This document shows, in pieces, positions 54,798 through 63,472 of a DNA stretch of 64,000 nucleotides. The stretch is from Nocardiopsis coralli (lineage in GTDB: Bacteria; Actinomycetota; Actinomycetes; Streptosporangiales; Streptosporangiaceae): NCBI RefSeq assembly GCF_014892575.1, contig NZ_JADBGI010000017.1, positions 1-64,000 on the forward strand. The letters are read 5' to 3'. Numbering within the stretch: position 1 is the first letter of the stretch; the number at the start of each line of letters is the position of its first letter. A model generated the notes under the pieces. It saw nothing but the letters and a program-made list of their open reading frames with translations. It was not told the origin of the DNA and did not search any database. Made by a program: the position numbers and the translations under genes.

Positions 54798-56201
54798 TCA
54801 GGCGGGTTCGGTCACGGACGCGAGGATCTCCTCGGCCGCGCGGCGCCCCTGCCTCAGGGCGCCGTCGACGTGCTGGTAGCCCTCGGCGGCCAGGTCGGAG
54901 CAGGCCCAGTGGAGGGGGCCGACGGGCTCGCGCTGGTGTGCGCCGTACCGGTGCAGGCCGCCCACGTCGAAGCTGGCGGCGTAGGCGCCCCGGGTCCATT
55001 CCTCGGAGACGAAGTCGGACTCGAAGTAGACGGTGGGTTCGAGGGCCTCCTCGCCCAGGTAGCGGGCGAGGGAGTTCAGGACGATGCTGCGGCGCTCGTC
55101 GGCGTCGCGCTTGAAGAGGTCGTCGGCGAGCTCGTCGGAGACGAAGGCGACCAGGGTGCCGCGGGTGTCTCCGTGGTTGGTGTTGTCGTAGACCTCCTGG
55201 CAGTACTCCTTGGCGCCGAAGCCGGTGCCGGAGAGGCCCTTGTCGCGCCAGAAGGGGCGGTCGTAGACGGCGTGGACCTTGATGACCAGGCCCATGGAGG
55301 TGTGCTGGTGCATCTGCTGCTGCAGCCACGGGAGGGCGGGTTCGAAGGAGATGCGCGAGTACAGGTTGGGCGGGACCGCCACGATCACCTGGTGGGCCCG
55401 GACGGTGAGGCGGTCGGAGACGACGGTGGCGGGGCCGTGGCCGTCCTCGTCCCAACGGATGGTGCGCACGGGGGTCTCGAGGTGGACGGTGCCCTCGTGC
55501 AGGGCGCCGGCCATGGTCTCGGAGACCGACTGCATGCCGCCGACGACGCGGCGGTCGAGGATGAAGTCCTCGTCGACGAGGTTGGAGAAGGAGCCCGCGG
55601 AGGCGGCCATGAGCACGGCCTGCAGGGCGGAGAAGGAGTGGGACGGCTTGGTGATCATGCCGCCGGCCATGAAGATGCCGAGGTTCTCGCGGGCGTCGGC
55701 GTCGTCGGTCTGTGCGCGCATCCAGGCGTCGAAGGTGACGGTGTCGAGCTCGCGGGCCAGCGGGTGGTCCCAGGGGCGGTCGGGGCCGATCTGCGCCGCG
55801 AGCTCGTCCAGGAGCCCGATGACACGCTTCATCTCCGCCTCGGTGGCCTCGCCGGCGGGGAACATCTCGCCGGTGAACTCGTGGCGGGTGCCGTCGGCGG
55901 CCAGGAAGACGTCGGAGCCCTCGCGGTGTCGCGGGTAGGTGCTCATGCCCAGCTCGTCGAGGAGTCCGTAGAGCTCGGTCTGGTCGGGCGAGACCCACTG
56001 GCCGCCGATCTCGAGGAAGGCCCCGTCGATCTCCCGGGACCAGGTGCGCCCGCCCACGCGGTCGCGGGCCTCCAGGACGGCGACGGTCCGGCCGGCGGCC
56101 TGGAGGGTGCGGGCGGCCATCAGCCCGGCGGGGCCGGCGCCCACGACGACGACGTCGCGTTCGAGCACCTCGGTGCTGCCGATGACGTGTGTGCCACTCA
56201 T
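54798..56201 (-). CDS. puo: Putrescine oxidase (flavin monoamine oxidase)
   Basis: A 467-residue FAD amine oxidase very like actinobacterial putrescine oxidases as I remember them. VVVVGAGPAGLMAARTL (about 18-34) binds FAD, then RVGGRTWSREIDGAFLEIGG and QWVSPDQTELYGLLDEL. FIAGGM/FMAGGMITKPSHSFSAL and RGAYAASFDVGGLHRYG are family blocks, and the C-terminal GYQHVDGALRQGRRAAEEI completes the FAD site. It oxidises putrescine to 4-aminobutanal with release of H2O2 and ammonia. ATG 56201 is chosen, with GGAG 7 nt upstream. The promoter holds a palindrome shared with the aldehyde dehydrogenase gene. Confidence 0.93.
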   Translation of the reverse strand: MSGTHVIGSTEVLERDVVVVGAGPAGLMAARTLQAAGRTVAVLEARDRVGGRTWSREIDGAFLEIGGQWVSPDQTELYGLLDELGMSTYPRHREGSDVFLAADGTRHEFTGEMFPAGEATEAEMKRVIGLLDELAAQIGPDRPWDHPLARELDTVTFDAWMRAQTDDADARENLGIFMAGGMITKPSHSFSALQAVLMAASAGSFSNLVDEDFILDRRVVGGMQSVSETMAGALHEGTVHLETPVRTIRWDEDGHGPATVVSDRLTVRAHQVIVAVPPNLYSRISFEPALPWLQQQMHQHTSMGLVIKVHAVYDRPFWRDKGLSGTGFGAKEYCQEVYDNTNHGDTRGTLVAFVSDELADDLFKRDADERRSIVLNSLARYLGEEALEPTVYFESDFVSEEWTRGAYAASFDVGGLHRYGAHQREPVGPLHWACSDLAAEGYQHVDGALRQGRRAAEEILASVTEPA

Positions 56202-56224
56202 GGATGTGCTCCTTCGAACATCAA

Positions 56225-56242
56225 AATGAACTTCATTCATTA
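56225..56242. promoter_or_regulatory. Shared operator motif, puo promoter
   Basis: AATGAACTTCATT (56225-56237) is a palindrome (AATGA-N3-TCATT) followed by CATTA. The same word with one changed base precedes the aldehyde dehydrogenase gene at 58540. It lies 24 nt upstream of the puo start and about 150 nt from the divergent tetR, which probably encodes the binding protein. Confidence 0.72.
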
Positions 56243-56394
56243 ATAGGGTCCACGTCTCCGCTGTCAAGAGCGGAAGCGCAACCCCTGGGCCAGGTCAGCA
56301 CGGTCGACGCGCCGGACGGCCGTAACCGCAGGGCTTCTACACTGGGCAAAAATCCGTCGGCATCCCCGCGCCGGCACGCAGGAGGAAGGCGCCA

Positions 56395-57060
56395 GTGAGC
56401 CAGCGAACCCCCAGCACCCGAGGCAAGGGCCGTCCCTCCTCGCCGATCCTGTCGCGCGAACGCCTGTCGCAGGCAGCGATCCGGATCGTGGAGAAGCAGG
56501 GCTACAAGCGCCTGACCATGGCCTCACTGGCGCGTGAGCTCGGTGTCTCGGCCTCGGCGCTGTACAACCACGTCGCCTCGAAGCGGGACGTGCTCGTCCT
56601 GATCCAGGACCGCATCAACGAACAGATCGACTGCTCGCCCTTCGCGACCGAACCCTGGGACGAGGCGCTGCGGCGGTGGGCGCTCTCCTACCGGCAGTGC
56701 TTCATCCAGCACACGGCCCTCATCCCGGTCATGGCGGTGCTGCCCGTGGCCGACTCCCCCCAGACACTGCGCATGTACGAACGGGTGGCGCGCGGGCTGC
56801 ACGAGGCCGGGGTCGACGGCCCCGACGCGGTCGACATCATCGTGGGCATCGAGGCACTGGTGTTCGGCGCCGCCTACGACGCCTCGGCCCCCACCGACAT
56901 CTTCGACCCCGGCGAACTGGAAGAACTCGCCCCGAACTTCACCCGCTTCGCCGCACAGCGACCGAAGGACCCGCGGGAGGCCGCCGACCGCGCCTTCGAG
57001 CTCTCGCTCGACGCACTGATCGACGGCCTGCGCCGCAGGTACACCGACCCTGCCGGCTGA
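56395..57060 (+). CDS. TetR family regulator of the polyamine genes
   Basis: A 221-residue TetR regulator. The DNA-binding helix-turn-helix is TMASLARELGVSASALYNHV (about 41-60), followed by a TetR_C-like ligand domain with FIQHTALIPVMAVLP. It is divergent from puo with the AATGA-N3-TCATT palindrome between, and convergent with the aldehyde dehydrogenase gene whose promoter has the same palindrome. It probably represses both until a polyamine or aldehyde binds. GTG 56395 is supported by GGAGGAAGG at 5 nt. Confidence 0.92.
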   Translation: MSQRTPSTRGKGRPSSPILSRERLSQAAIRIVEKQGYKRLTMASLARELGVSASALYNHVASKRDVLVLIQDRINEQIDCSPFATEPWDEALRRWALSYRQCFIQHTALIPVMAVLPVADSPQTLRMYERVARGLHEAGVDGPDAVDIIVGIEALVFGAAYDASAPTDIFDPGELEELAPNFTRFAAQRPKDPREAADRAFELSLDALIDGLRRRYTDPAG

Positions 57061-57084
57061 GGCCTCCGCCCGGGACGGCCTCTC

Positions 57085-58518
57085 TCAGATCTCCAGCGCG
57101 TGCATGACGTGCTTGACCTTGGTGTACTCCTCCACCGAGTAGAGCGAGAGGTCCTTGCCGTAACCGGAGGACTTGAAGCCGCCGTGGGGCATCTCCGCGG
57201 CCAGCAGCACGTGTGTGTTCACCCAGACGCAGCCGAAGTCGAGGGCGCGCGTCAGGCGCATGGCGGTGCCGTGGTCGGAGGTCCACACGCTGGAGGCCAG
57301 GGCGTAGTCGACGTCGTTGGCCAGTGCGACGGCCTCCTTCTCGGAAGCGAAGCTCTGCACCGTCAGGACCGGGCCGAAGGTCTCCTCCTGGACCAGCTCG
57401 TCGTCCTGGCGCAGGCCGGTGACCACGGTGGGACGGAAGAAGTACCCGTCGGAGCCCTCGACGGGGCCGCCGCCGGTGACCACCGAGGCGTGCTCGGGCA
57501 GGCGCTCGAGCTTGTCCTTGACCGAGCCGAAGTGGCGCACGTTGTTGAGCGGCCCGAAGTCGTTCTGCGACTCGTCGGCGTTGCCGGTGGCGGTGGCCGC
57601 GGCGGCCTCGGCGAGCAGGCCCACGAACTCGTCGTGCGCGCTCTCCTCGACGAGGATGCGGGTGACGGCTGTGCAGTCCTGGCCGGCGTTGAAGGTCCCG
57701 AACTCGACCACGGCCTTGGCGGTGGCGGCCAGGTCGGCGTCGGCGAAGACCACGGCGGGCGCCTTGCCGCCGAGCTCGAGGTGGCCGCGCTTGAGGCCCT
57801 TGGCGGCGGAGGCGGCGACCTCGCGGCCGGCGCGCACCGAACCGGTGAGCGAGACCATGGACGGCTCGGGGTGCTCGACCAGGAGCTGCCCGGTGGAGGC
57901 GTCGCCCAGGACCACGTTGACCACACCCGCGGGGAAGATCTCGCCGATGAGGCGGGCCAGGACCAGGGTGGACTCCGGGGTGGTGTCGGAGGGCTTGAGC
58001 ACCACGCAGTTACCGGCGGCCAGGGCCGGGCCGAGCTTCCACACCGCCATGAGCAGCGGGTAGTTCCACGGGGTCACCTGGGCCACCACACCGACCGGTT
58101 CGCGGCGCACGTACGAGGTGTGGCCCTCCATGTACTCCATGGCGGCGCGGCCCTCGAGCGTGCGGGCGGCCCCGGCGAAGAAGCGCAGGTGGTCCACGCC
58201 CATGCCGATCTCCTCCTGGGAGATCATCCAGCGCGGCTGGCCGGTGTTGCGGTGCTGGGCCTCGACGATCTCGTCGGCGTGGGTCTCGACCGCGTCGGCC
58301 AGCTTGATGAGCAGGCGCTGGCGCTCGGCCGGGGTGACGTCCCTCCAGGTCTCGAAGGCCTCACGGGCGGCGGCGAAGGCCCGGTCGACGTCCACCTGGT
58401 CGGAGACGGGCGAGACCGCGACCGTCGCCCCGTCGGCGGGGTTGACGACGTCGAGCGTGCCCTGTCCGTGCGCGTCGGTGAAGGCGCCGTTGACGTAGTT
58501 CCTGAGGACGTTTGCCAT
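57085..58518 (-). CDS. Gamma-aminobutyraldehyde dehydrogenase
   Basis: A 477-residue NAD-dependent aldehyde dehydrogenase of the aminobutyraldehyde (PatD/Prr-like) branch. TPWNYPLLMAVWKLGPALAA (about 152-171), NAD fold LTGSVRAGR, catalytic Glu in LELGGKAP (about 250-257) and nucleophile Cys in NAGQDCTA (about 282-289) are all present. It converts 4-aminobutanal, the product of putrescine oxidase, to GABA. ATG 58518 is chosen, with GAGGAGA 5 nt upstream. A hairpin separates it from gabD upstream, and it has its own operator, so it is controlled with puo rather than with gabTD. Confidence 0.9.
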   Translation of the reverse strand: MANVLRNYVNGAFTDAHGQGTLDVVNPADGATVAVSPVSDQVDVDRAFAAAREAFETWRDVTPAERQRLLIKLADAVETHADEIVEAQHRNTGQPRWMISQEEIGMGVDHLRFFAGAARTLEGRAAMEYMEGHTSYVRREPVGVVAQVTPWNYPLLMAVWKLGPALAAGNCVVLKPSDTTPESTLVLARLIGEIFPAGVVNVVLGDASTGQLLVEHPEPSMVSLTGSVRAGREVAASAAKGLKRGHLELGGKAPAVVFADADLAATAKAVVEFGTFNAGQDCTAVTRILVEESAHDEFVGLLAEAAAATATGNADESQNDFGPLNNVRHFGSVKDKLERLPEHASVVTGGGPVEGSDGYFFRPTVVTGLRQDDELVQEETFGPVLTVQSFASEKEAVALANDVDYALASSVWTSDHGTAMRLTRALDFGCVWVNTHVLLAAEMPHGGFKSSGYGKDLSLYSVEEYTKVKHVMHALEI

Positions 58519-58539
58519 GGGGTCTCCTCGGCGGCGAAA

Positions 58540-58557
58540 AATGATCTTCATTCATTT
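58540..58557. promoter_or_regulatory. Shared operator motif, aldehyde dehydrogenase promoter
   Basis: AATGATCTTCATT (58540-58552), again AATGA-N3-TCATT followed by CATTT. It lies 22 nt upstream of the aldehyde dehydrogenase ATG, as at puo (24 nt). The identical placement argues for one regulator acting at both promoters. Confidence 0.72.
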
Positions 58558-58563
58558 TATGGG

Positions 58564-58598
58564 CGTGCGGGGTGATGGGCAACACATCACCCCGCACG
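58564..58598 (-). terminator. Hairpin terminator behind gabTD
   Basis: CGTGCGGGGTGATG (58564-58577) pairs perfectly with CATCACCCCGCACG (58585-58598), giving a 14-bp stem with a 7-nt loop. It begins 11 nt after the gabD stop on the minus strand and ends the gabTD transcript just before the next promoter. Confidence 0.8.
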
Positions 58599-58609
58599 GA
58601 TTCCTCGGG

Positions 58610-60016
58610 TCAGGACCAGGCGACCGAGAAGTAGGTGGGCTCCAGATACTCGTCGAGCCCCAGGTCAGCGCCCTCACGGCCCAGTCCGCTCTGCTTGACC
58701 CCGCCGAAGGGGGCGCTGGGGTCGGAGACGAGGCCGCGGTTGATGCCGACCATCCCGGCCTCCAGGCGCTCACCGATGCGCATCGCCGCGTCGGCCGAAC
58801 CGGCGTAGACGTAGGAGGCCAGCCCGTACTCGGTCGCGTTGGCCTGTTCCACCAGCTCGTCCTCGTCCTCCCAGACCAGGACCGGAGCGACCGGACCGAA
58901 GACCTCCTCGCGCACCACGGCGGCGTCGGGCGCCACGCCCGTCAGCACCGTGGGCGCGACGAAGGTGCGCGGCAGGTCGGGCGAGACTTCGGCACGGTGC
59001 GCCACCCGGGCCCCGTCGGCCACGGCGGACTCGACGAGGGAGCGGATGCCGTCGGCCTGGCGCTCGGAGATGACCGGGCCGATGTCGGCGCCCTGCTCGC
59101 CCGGGCCCACCTTCAGGGCCTCCACGGCCCGGCCGAAACGCTCCACGAAGGCGTCGGCGACCCGGCGGTGCACGTAGAAGCGGTTGGCCGCCGTGCACGC
59201 CTGCCCGGAGTTGCGGAACTTGGCGATCATCGCGCCCTGCACCGCGGCGTCGATGTCGGCGTCCTCGGCGACGACGAACGGGGCGTTGCCGCCCAGCTCC
59301 ATCGAGGTGTTGAGGACCCGGTCGGCGCACTGGGACAGCAGCGTGCGGCCCACCCCGGTCGAGCCGGTGAAGGACAGCTTGCGCACCCGGCGGTCGGCGA
59401 TCCAGGCCGAGACCACCGGCGCGGCCGCGGTCGTGGGCACCACACGCACCGCGCCCTCGGGCACCCCGGCCTCCAGCAGGATCTCCTCGATCGCCAGGGC
59501 CGTCAGCGGGGTCTCCGCGGCGGGCTTGAGCACGGCGGTGCACCCGGCGGCCAGGGCCGGGGCGAGCTTGCGCGTGGCCATGGCCGCGGGGAAGTTCCAC
59601 GGCGTGATCAGGGCGGCGACCCCGACCGGGGCACGCGAGACGACGTTGCGCACCCCTCCCCCGGGGGCCGTGCCGAAGTGGCCCGGGATGCGGACCGCTT
59701 CCTCCGCGTACCAGCGGAAGAACTCGGCCGCGTAGCCCACCTCGGCCTCGGCGTCGGCGCGGGACTTGCCGTTCTCGGCGACGATGAGCGCGGCGAGGCG
59801 GTCCTTGGCGGCGATCATGCCCCGGTGGGCCCCGGTCAGGATCTCCGAGCGCCGGCGCGGCGGGGTGGCCGACCAGGACGGGAAGGCGTCGTGGGCCTCG
59901 CCGAGCGCCTGCAGGGCCGAGTGCGGTCCGTGGTCGGCCACGGTGCCCACCACGGCACCGGTGGCGGGGTCGGTCACGTCGAAGGTGGCGGCGCCACCGG
60001 CGTGTGCACGCTCCAT
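58610..60016 (-). CDS. gabD: Succinate-semialdehyde dehydrogenase
   Basis: A 468-residue aldehyde dehydrogenase of the succinate-semialdehyde type. TPWNFPAAMATRKLAPALAA (about 140-159), FTGSTGVGR, catalytic Glu in MELGGNAP (about 238-245) and Cys in NSGQACTAANRFYV (about 271-284) are visible. The end AGMVGINRGLVSDPSAPFGG and KQSGLGREG is typical of GabD. It oxidises succinate semialdehyde to succinate, joining GABA breakdown to the TCA cycle. ATG 60016 has GGAGGAAC at 6 nt. It follows gabT by 31 nt on the same strand. Confidence 0.92.
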   Translation of the reverse strand: MERAHAGGAATFDVTDPATGAVVGTVADHGPHSALQALGEAHDAFPSWSATPPRRRSEILTGAHRGMIAAKDRLAALIVAENGKSRADAEAEVGYAAEFFRWYAEEAVRIPGHFGTAPGGGVRNVVSRAPVGVAALITPWNFPAAMATRKLAPALAAGCTAVLKPAAETPLTALAIEEILLEAGVPEGAVRVVPTTAAAPVVSAWIADRRVRKLSFTGSTGVGRTLLSQCADRVLNTSMELGGNAPFVVAEDADIDAAVQGAMIAKFRNSGQACTAANRFYVHRRVADAFVERFGRAVEALKVGPGEQGADIGPVISERQADGIRSLVESAVADGARVAHRAEVSPDLPRTFVAPTVLTGVAPDAAVVREEVFGPVAPVLVWEDEDELVEQANATEYGLASYVYAGSADAAMRIGERLEAGMVGINRGLVSDPSAPFGGVKQSGLGREGADLGLDEYLEPTYFSVAWS

Positions 60017-60047
60017 GGTCGTGTTCCTCCAGTCGGTTCGGTCGGGT

Positions 60048-61367
60048 TCAGGAACGCCGCAGGGCGCCGGTGAGGATCTCCAGCCCCTCGAGGAGCAGGT
60101 CGTCGCCGATGGTCAGCGGCGGCAGGAGTCGGATGACGTTGCCCCAGGTGCCGCAGGTCAGGGTGATGACCCCGGCGTCGCGGGCCTGCTGTGCCACGCG
60201 GGCGGTGAGGGCGGCGTCGGGCTCGCCGGTGCCGGGGTCGACGAGCTCGAGGGCGAGCATGGCGCCGCGGCCGCGGACCTCGGCGATGCGCGGGTCCTGT
60301 TCGCGGGCGCTGAGCAGGTGGTCGGTGGCGATCTTCTCGACCTGGACGGCGCGCTCGAGCAGGCCGTCCTCCTCGATGGTCTCGATGGCGGCCAGCGCCG
60401 CCGCGCAGGCGATGGGGTTGCCGCCGTAGGTGCCGCCGAGCCCGCCGGCGTGGGGCGCGTCCATGACCTCGGCGCGGCCGGTGACGGCGGACAGGGGCAG
60501 ACCGCCGGCGATGCCCTTGGCGGTGGTGACGATGTCGGGCTCGATGCCCTCGTGGTCGGAGGCGAACCAGCGGCCGGTGCGGGCGAAGCCGGTCTGGACC
60601 TCGTCGGCGATGAAGAGGACGTCGTTGTCGCGGCACCAGCGCACGACCTCGGGGAGGAACCCGGGCGCGGGGACGATGAAGCCGCCCTCGCCCTGGATCG
60701 GCTCCATGACGACCGCGGCCAGGTTCTGCGCGCCGACCTGCTTCTCGAGCTGGTCGATGGTGCGCGCGGCGGCCTGGGCACCGTCGAGCCCGTCGTGCAG
60801 CGGGTAGGAGCCCGGGACCCGGTAGAGCTCGGACGCGAAGGGGCCGAAGCTGTGCTTGTAGGGCATGTTCTTCGCGGTCAGGCCCATGGTGAGCGTGGTG
60901 CGCCCGTGGTAGGCGTGGTCGAACGCGGCGACCGCCTGGCGGCCCGTGTGGGCGCGGGCGACCTTCACGGCGTTCTCCACGGCCTCGGCCCCGGAGTTGA
61001 ACAGGGCGGTCTTGGCGGGGCCGGGGACCGGAACCAGGTCGGCGAGGCGCTCGGCGACCTGGAGGTACTGCTCGTAGGGCGTGACCATGAAGCAGGAGTG
61101 GGTGAAGCCCTCGACCTGGGCGCGCACCGCCTCGACCACGCGCGGGGCGGAGGCACCGACGGTGGTCACGGCGATCCCGGAGGCGAAGTCGATGAGGCGG
61201 TTGCCGTCGACGTCCTCGACGATGCCGCCGCCGGCCCGGTGGGCGAAGGTCGGCATGACGGAGGAGACGCCCCGGGGCACGGTGGCGTCGCGGCGGTCGG
61301 CCAGTGCCTGTGCATGCGGACCGGGGAACGCGGACCCGAGGTGTCGGGACTGGGCGAGGTCGGCCAT
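60048..61367 (-). CDS. gabT: 4-aminobutyrate aminotransferase
   Basis: A 439-residue class III PLP aminotransferase. IDFASGIAVTTVGASAPRVV, NSGAEAVENAVKVAR (cofactor phosphate), AFDHAYHGRT, VMEPIQGEGGFI, the PLP Asp in FIADEVQTGFARTG and the Schiff-base Lys in VTTAKGIAGGLPL (about 285-297) are all intact. It transfers the amino group of GABA to 2-oxoglutarate, giving succinate semialdehyde for GabD. ATG 61367 has AGGGGGCT at 5 nt. Divergent from a LysR regulator gene that probably controls gabTD. Confidence 0.94.
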   Translation of the reverse strand: MADLAQSRHLGSAFPGPHAQALADRRDATVPRGVSSVMPTFAHRAGGGIVEDVDGNRLIDFASGIAVTTVGASAPRVVEAVRAQVEGFTHSCFMVTPYEQYLQVAERLADLVPVPGPAKTALFNSGAEAVENAVKVARAHTGRQAVAAFDHAYHGRTTLTMGLTAKNMPYKHSFGPFASELYRVPGSYPLHDGLDGAQAAARTIDQLEKQVGAQNLAAVVMEPIQGEGGFIVPAPGFLPEVVRWCRDNDVLFIADEVQTGFARTGRWFASDHEGIEPDIVTTAKGIAGGLPLSAVTGRAEVMDAPHAGGLGGTYGGNPIACAAALAAIETIEEDGLLERAVQVEKIATDHLLSAREQDPRIAEVRGRGAMLALELVDPGTGEPDAALTARVAQQARDAGVITLTCGTWGNVIRLLPPLTIGDDLLLEGLEILTGALRRS

Positions 61368-61468
61368 GGGAGCCCCCTGAGTGGTGTGACGTGGGTTTCA
61401 GTTCATGGTCCCCAGTAGCTTTTATGCTGTCCAATGCCTGTTTCTTTGGTGACGTATGCTCGGGAAGC
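61368..61468. promoter_or_regulatory. gabT/lysR divergent promoter region
   Basis: A 101-nt gap between divergent genes, locally AT-rich (AGCTTTTATGCT at 61417-61428, an imperfect inverted repeat). LysR regulators usually bind such a site between their own gene and the target operon. The exact box is not certain. Confidence 0.45.
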
Positions 61469-62389
61469 ATGGAGATCCGCCTGCTGCGCTACTTCGTGAC
61501 CGTCGCCGACGAGGGCACGGTCTCCCATGCCGCCGTGCGCCTGCACATGACCCAGCCCGCGTTGTCCCGGCAGGTCAAGCAGTTGGAGAAGGAGATCGGG
61601 GTCCGGTTGTTCCAGCGCACGGGGGTTCGGTTGAGCCTGACCAGCGCGGGTGAGGAGTTCCTGACCGAGGCACGCGCCCTGCTGCGCCGCTTCGACCAGG
61701 CCGAACGGCTCGCCGCCCACCTGTCGGCCGGGCGCCTGACGTCGGTGTCCTTCGGCGCCCCGAGCACGACGCTGGTCGACATCGTGGCGCCCTTCATCGC
61801 CGGTTTCGACGCCTCCGACCCCGAACCCAGCGTCACCAGCATCGACATCGACCCGGACCTGCCGGACCTGGTGTCCAGGGTCGACCTCGGCATCACCACG
61901 CGCCCGCCCCCGCCGGGCTTCTCCGGCCTGCCCCTGGCACGGTTGCCGGTGTACGCGTACGTGCGGGAGGACCACCCGCGGGCCGGCGCGGAGAGCATCG
62001 GGGTCGGCGCGCTCGTGGACGGCGACCTCGTCCTGCCGAACCGTGACTTCGCCGCGCGCCGCCTGCTCGACCACACGGTGCGGGGCCTGGGCGCGCACTA
62101 CGGGACCGTGGTGGAGACCTTCAACGGCGAGATCGCCCAGGCCCTGGCGGCCGCGGGCCGGGGTGTGGCGGTGGTGACCGACGACCCCCGGTTCGGGCTC
62201 CTGCCGCAGCGCATCACCGACGGCGCGGACACGCTGGCGGTGTCCCTGCACGCGGTGTGGGCCCACGACCACCACGCACACGCGGTACTGGAGACCATGG
62301 CGCGGCGGCTGCAGGACTTCTGCCGGGAGCGCTACGGGGCGACGTTGGACGGGGACGGGCCGGTCGGCAGAAACACACCGGGCGAATAA
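61469..62389 (+). CDS. LysR family regulator, probably of gabTD
   Basis: A 306-residue LysR-type regulator. The winged helix is in residues 1-60 (RLLRYFVTVADEGTVSHAAV, then LHMTQPALSRQVKQLEKEIG). The effector domain (about 90-295) has VSFGAPSTTLVDIVAPFIAG and GEIAQALAAAGRGVAVVTDD. ATG 61469 is the canonical start; the preceding GGGAAG is close. It is divergent from gabT, so it most likely activates gabTD in response to GABA or succinate semialdehyde. Confidence 0.92.
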   Translation: MEIRLLRYFVTVADEGTVSHAAVRLHMTQPALSRQVKQLEKEIGVRLFQRTGVRLSLTSAGEEFLTEARALLRRFDQAERLAAHLSAGRLTSVSFGAPSTTLVDIVAPFIAGFDASDPEPSVTSIDIDPDLPDLVSRVDLGITTRPPPPGFSGLPLARLPVYAYVREDHPRAGAESIGVGALVDGDLVLPNRDFAARRLLDHTVRGLGAHYGTVVETFNGEIAQALAAAGRGVAVVTDDPRFGLLPQRITDGADTLAVSLHAVWAHDHHAHAVLETMARRLQDFCRERYGATLDGDGPVGRNTPGE

Positions 62390-62476
62390 AACCCCCCGGC
62401 GCACATTCACCCTATATTCACCATGGGTCACACAAAAAGGACCCGGTGCAAGGGGGCCGCATTCTTTCTGCGCCGC

Positions 62477-63472
62477 TCAGGCCTGCGCCTTCGCGATCCG
62501 CTGCGCCTCACTCAACCGGTCGAGCAACCAGTCCGGAATGTGGTCGGAGCTGCGCGGGAAACGCTGCACGTCCCACAGGTAACACCGGGGGTCCGGGGCG
62601 GGGTCGAACTCCGGCGGGTTCTTCTGGTCGAACTCCAGCGCGATCTCCCCCGACTCCCCGATCCGGAACCGCGCCCGGAACCAGGTGCCCTTGCCCTGCT
62701 GGTACATGCCGGTGCGCAGGGTGTACAGGAGCCGGTCGGCCTCGGCGGGCAGCCACTCCAGTTCCGTGCCGGCGCCGACCCAGTCCACGCTGACGCGGGT
62801 GTCGGTGACGCCGGCGACCTCCTTGTGGTCGATGAGGATCCCGGTCCACTCCCCCTTGGGGCGCAGGGCGTCGAAGGTGCGGTCGACGATCTCCTGCACC
62901 ACGTCCATCATCACCTCGGGGGTGAGCCCGCCCGCGGGGACGCCGGTCTCGCGCAGCAGGGCGGCGTCGGTGTAGGTGGCCCACTCCAGCGGCAGGTCGT
63001 CCACGTGCTCGGGCAGCGGTTCGGTGCTCTCCTCGGCGGCCCCCATGAGCTTGAGCTGGAGCCAGTCGGGCCGGTGGTCGACCCCGCGGGGGAAGCACAC
63101 GTGGTCGAGGGCGAAGCTGCGGTCGGGGCGGGCCTCCCCGAAGTGGGGTTCCTCGTCGTGCTCGTAGCGCACGGTGTACCGACCGGGCCCCTCGACCTCC
63201 AGGTGGGCGGTGTACCAGGTGCCCACGGCCTCCAGGTACATACCGCTGCGCAGCTCGGCCATGAGTTCGGGGGCCGACGCCGGGGGCAGCCAGTGTTCGA
63301 CGCGCCCGTCGGAGAACATCGCCTCCAGGCGCACCGTCGCGAAGTCGACCAACCCGGTGTAGACGAGCCGGAGTTTGACCCAGTCGGCCGGGGCCGACGA
63401 GAGCAGCTCGCCCGAGACGCGGCGGAGGAGGTCGTCCTGCTCAGCGGGGGTCATCGCCTTTCGGGCACTCAT
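62477..63472 (-). CDS. Tandem YezG/DUF600-like domain protein
   Basis: A 331-residue protein made of two copies of a DUF600-like domain (YezG immunity family). Copy 1 (about 15-145) contains ELRSGMYLEAVGTWYTAHLE, FALDHVCFPRGVDHRPDWL. Copy 2 (about 185-325) contains TLRTGMYQQGKGTWFRARFR, LWDVQRFPRSSDHIPDWL. Single-domain members are immunity proteins of contact-dependent or LXG toxins in other bacteria. Here no toxin gene is adjacent. ATG 63472 is chosen (MSARKAM); in-frame sequence to 63610 is not family-like. Confidence 0.78.
   Translation of the reverse strand: MSARKAMTPAEQDDLLRRVSGELLSSAPADWVKLRLVYTGLVDFATVRLEAMFSDGRVEHWLPPASAPELMAELRSGMYLEAVGTWYTAHLEVEGPGRYTVRYEHDEEPHFGEARPDRSFALDHVCFPRGVDHRPDWLQLKLMGAAEESTEPLPEHVDDLPLEWATYTDAALLRETGVPAGGLTPEVMMDVVQEIVDRTFDALRPKGEWTGILIDHKEVAGVTDTRVSVDWVGAGTELEWLPAEADRLLYTLRTGMYQQGKGTWFRARFRIGESGEIALEFDQKNPPEFDPAPDPRCYLWDVQRFPRSSDHIPDWLLDRLSEAQRIAKAQA

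Noticed and set aside
52015-55998. 1327-codon open reading on the minus strand across four genes
   Set aside because: Only its last 359 codons encode agmatine deiminase. The rest runs through the permease and oxidase genes in a wrong frame and is Arg/Pro-rich.
53109-56243. 1044-codon open reading on the plus strand
   Set aside because: Shadow of the permease and putrescine oxidase genes, with no recognisable domain.
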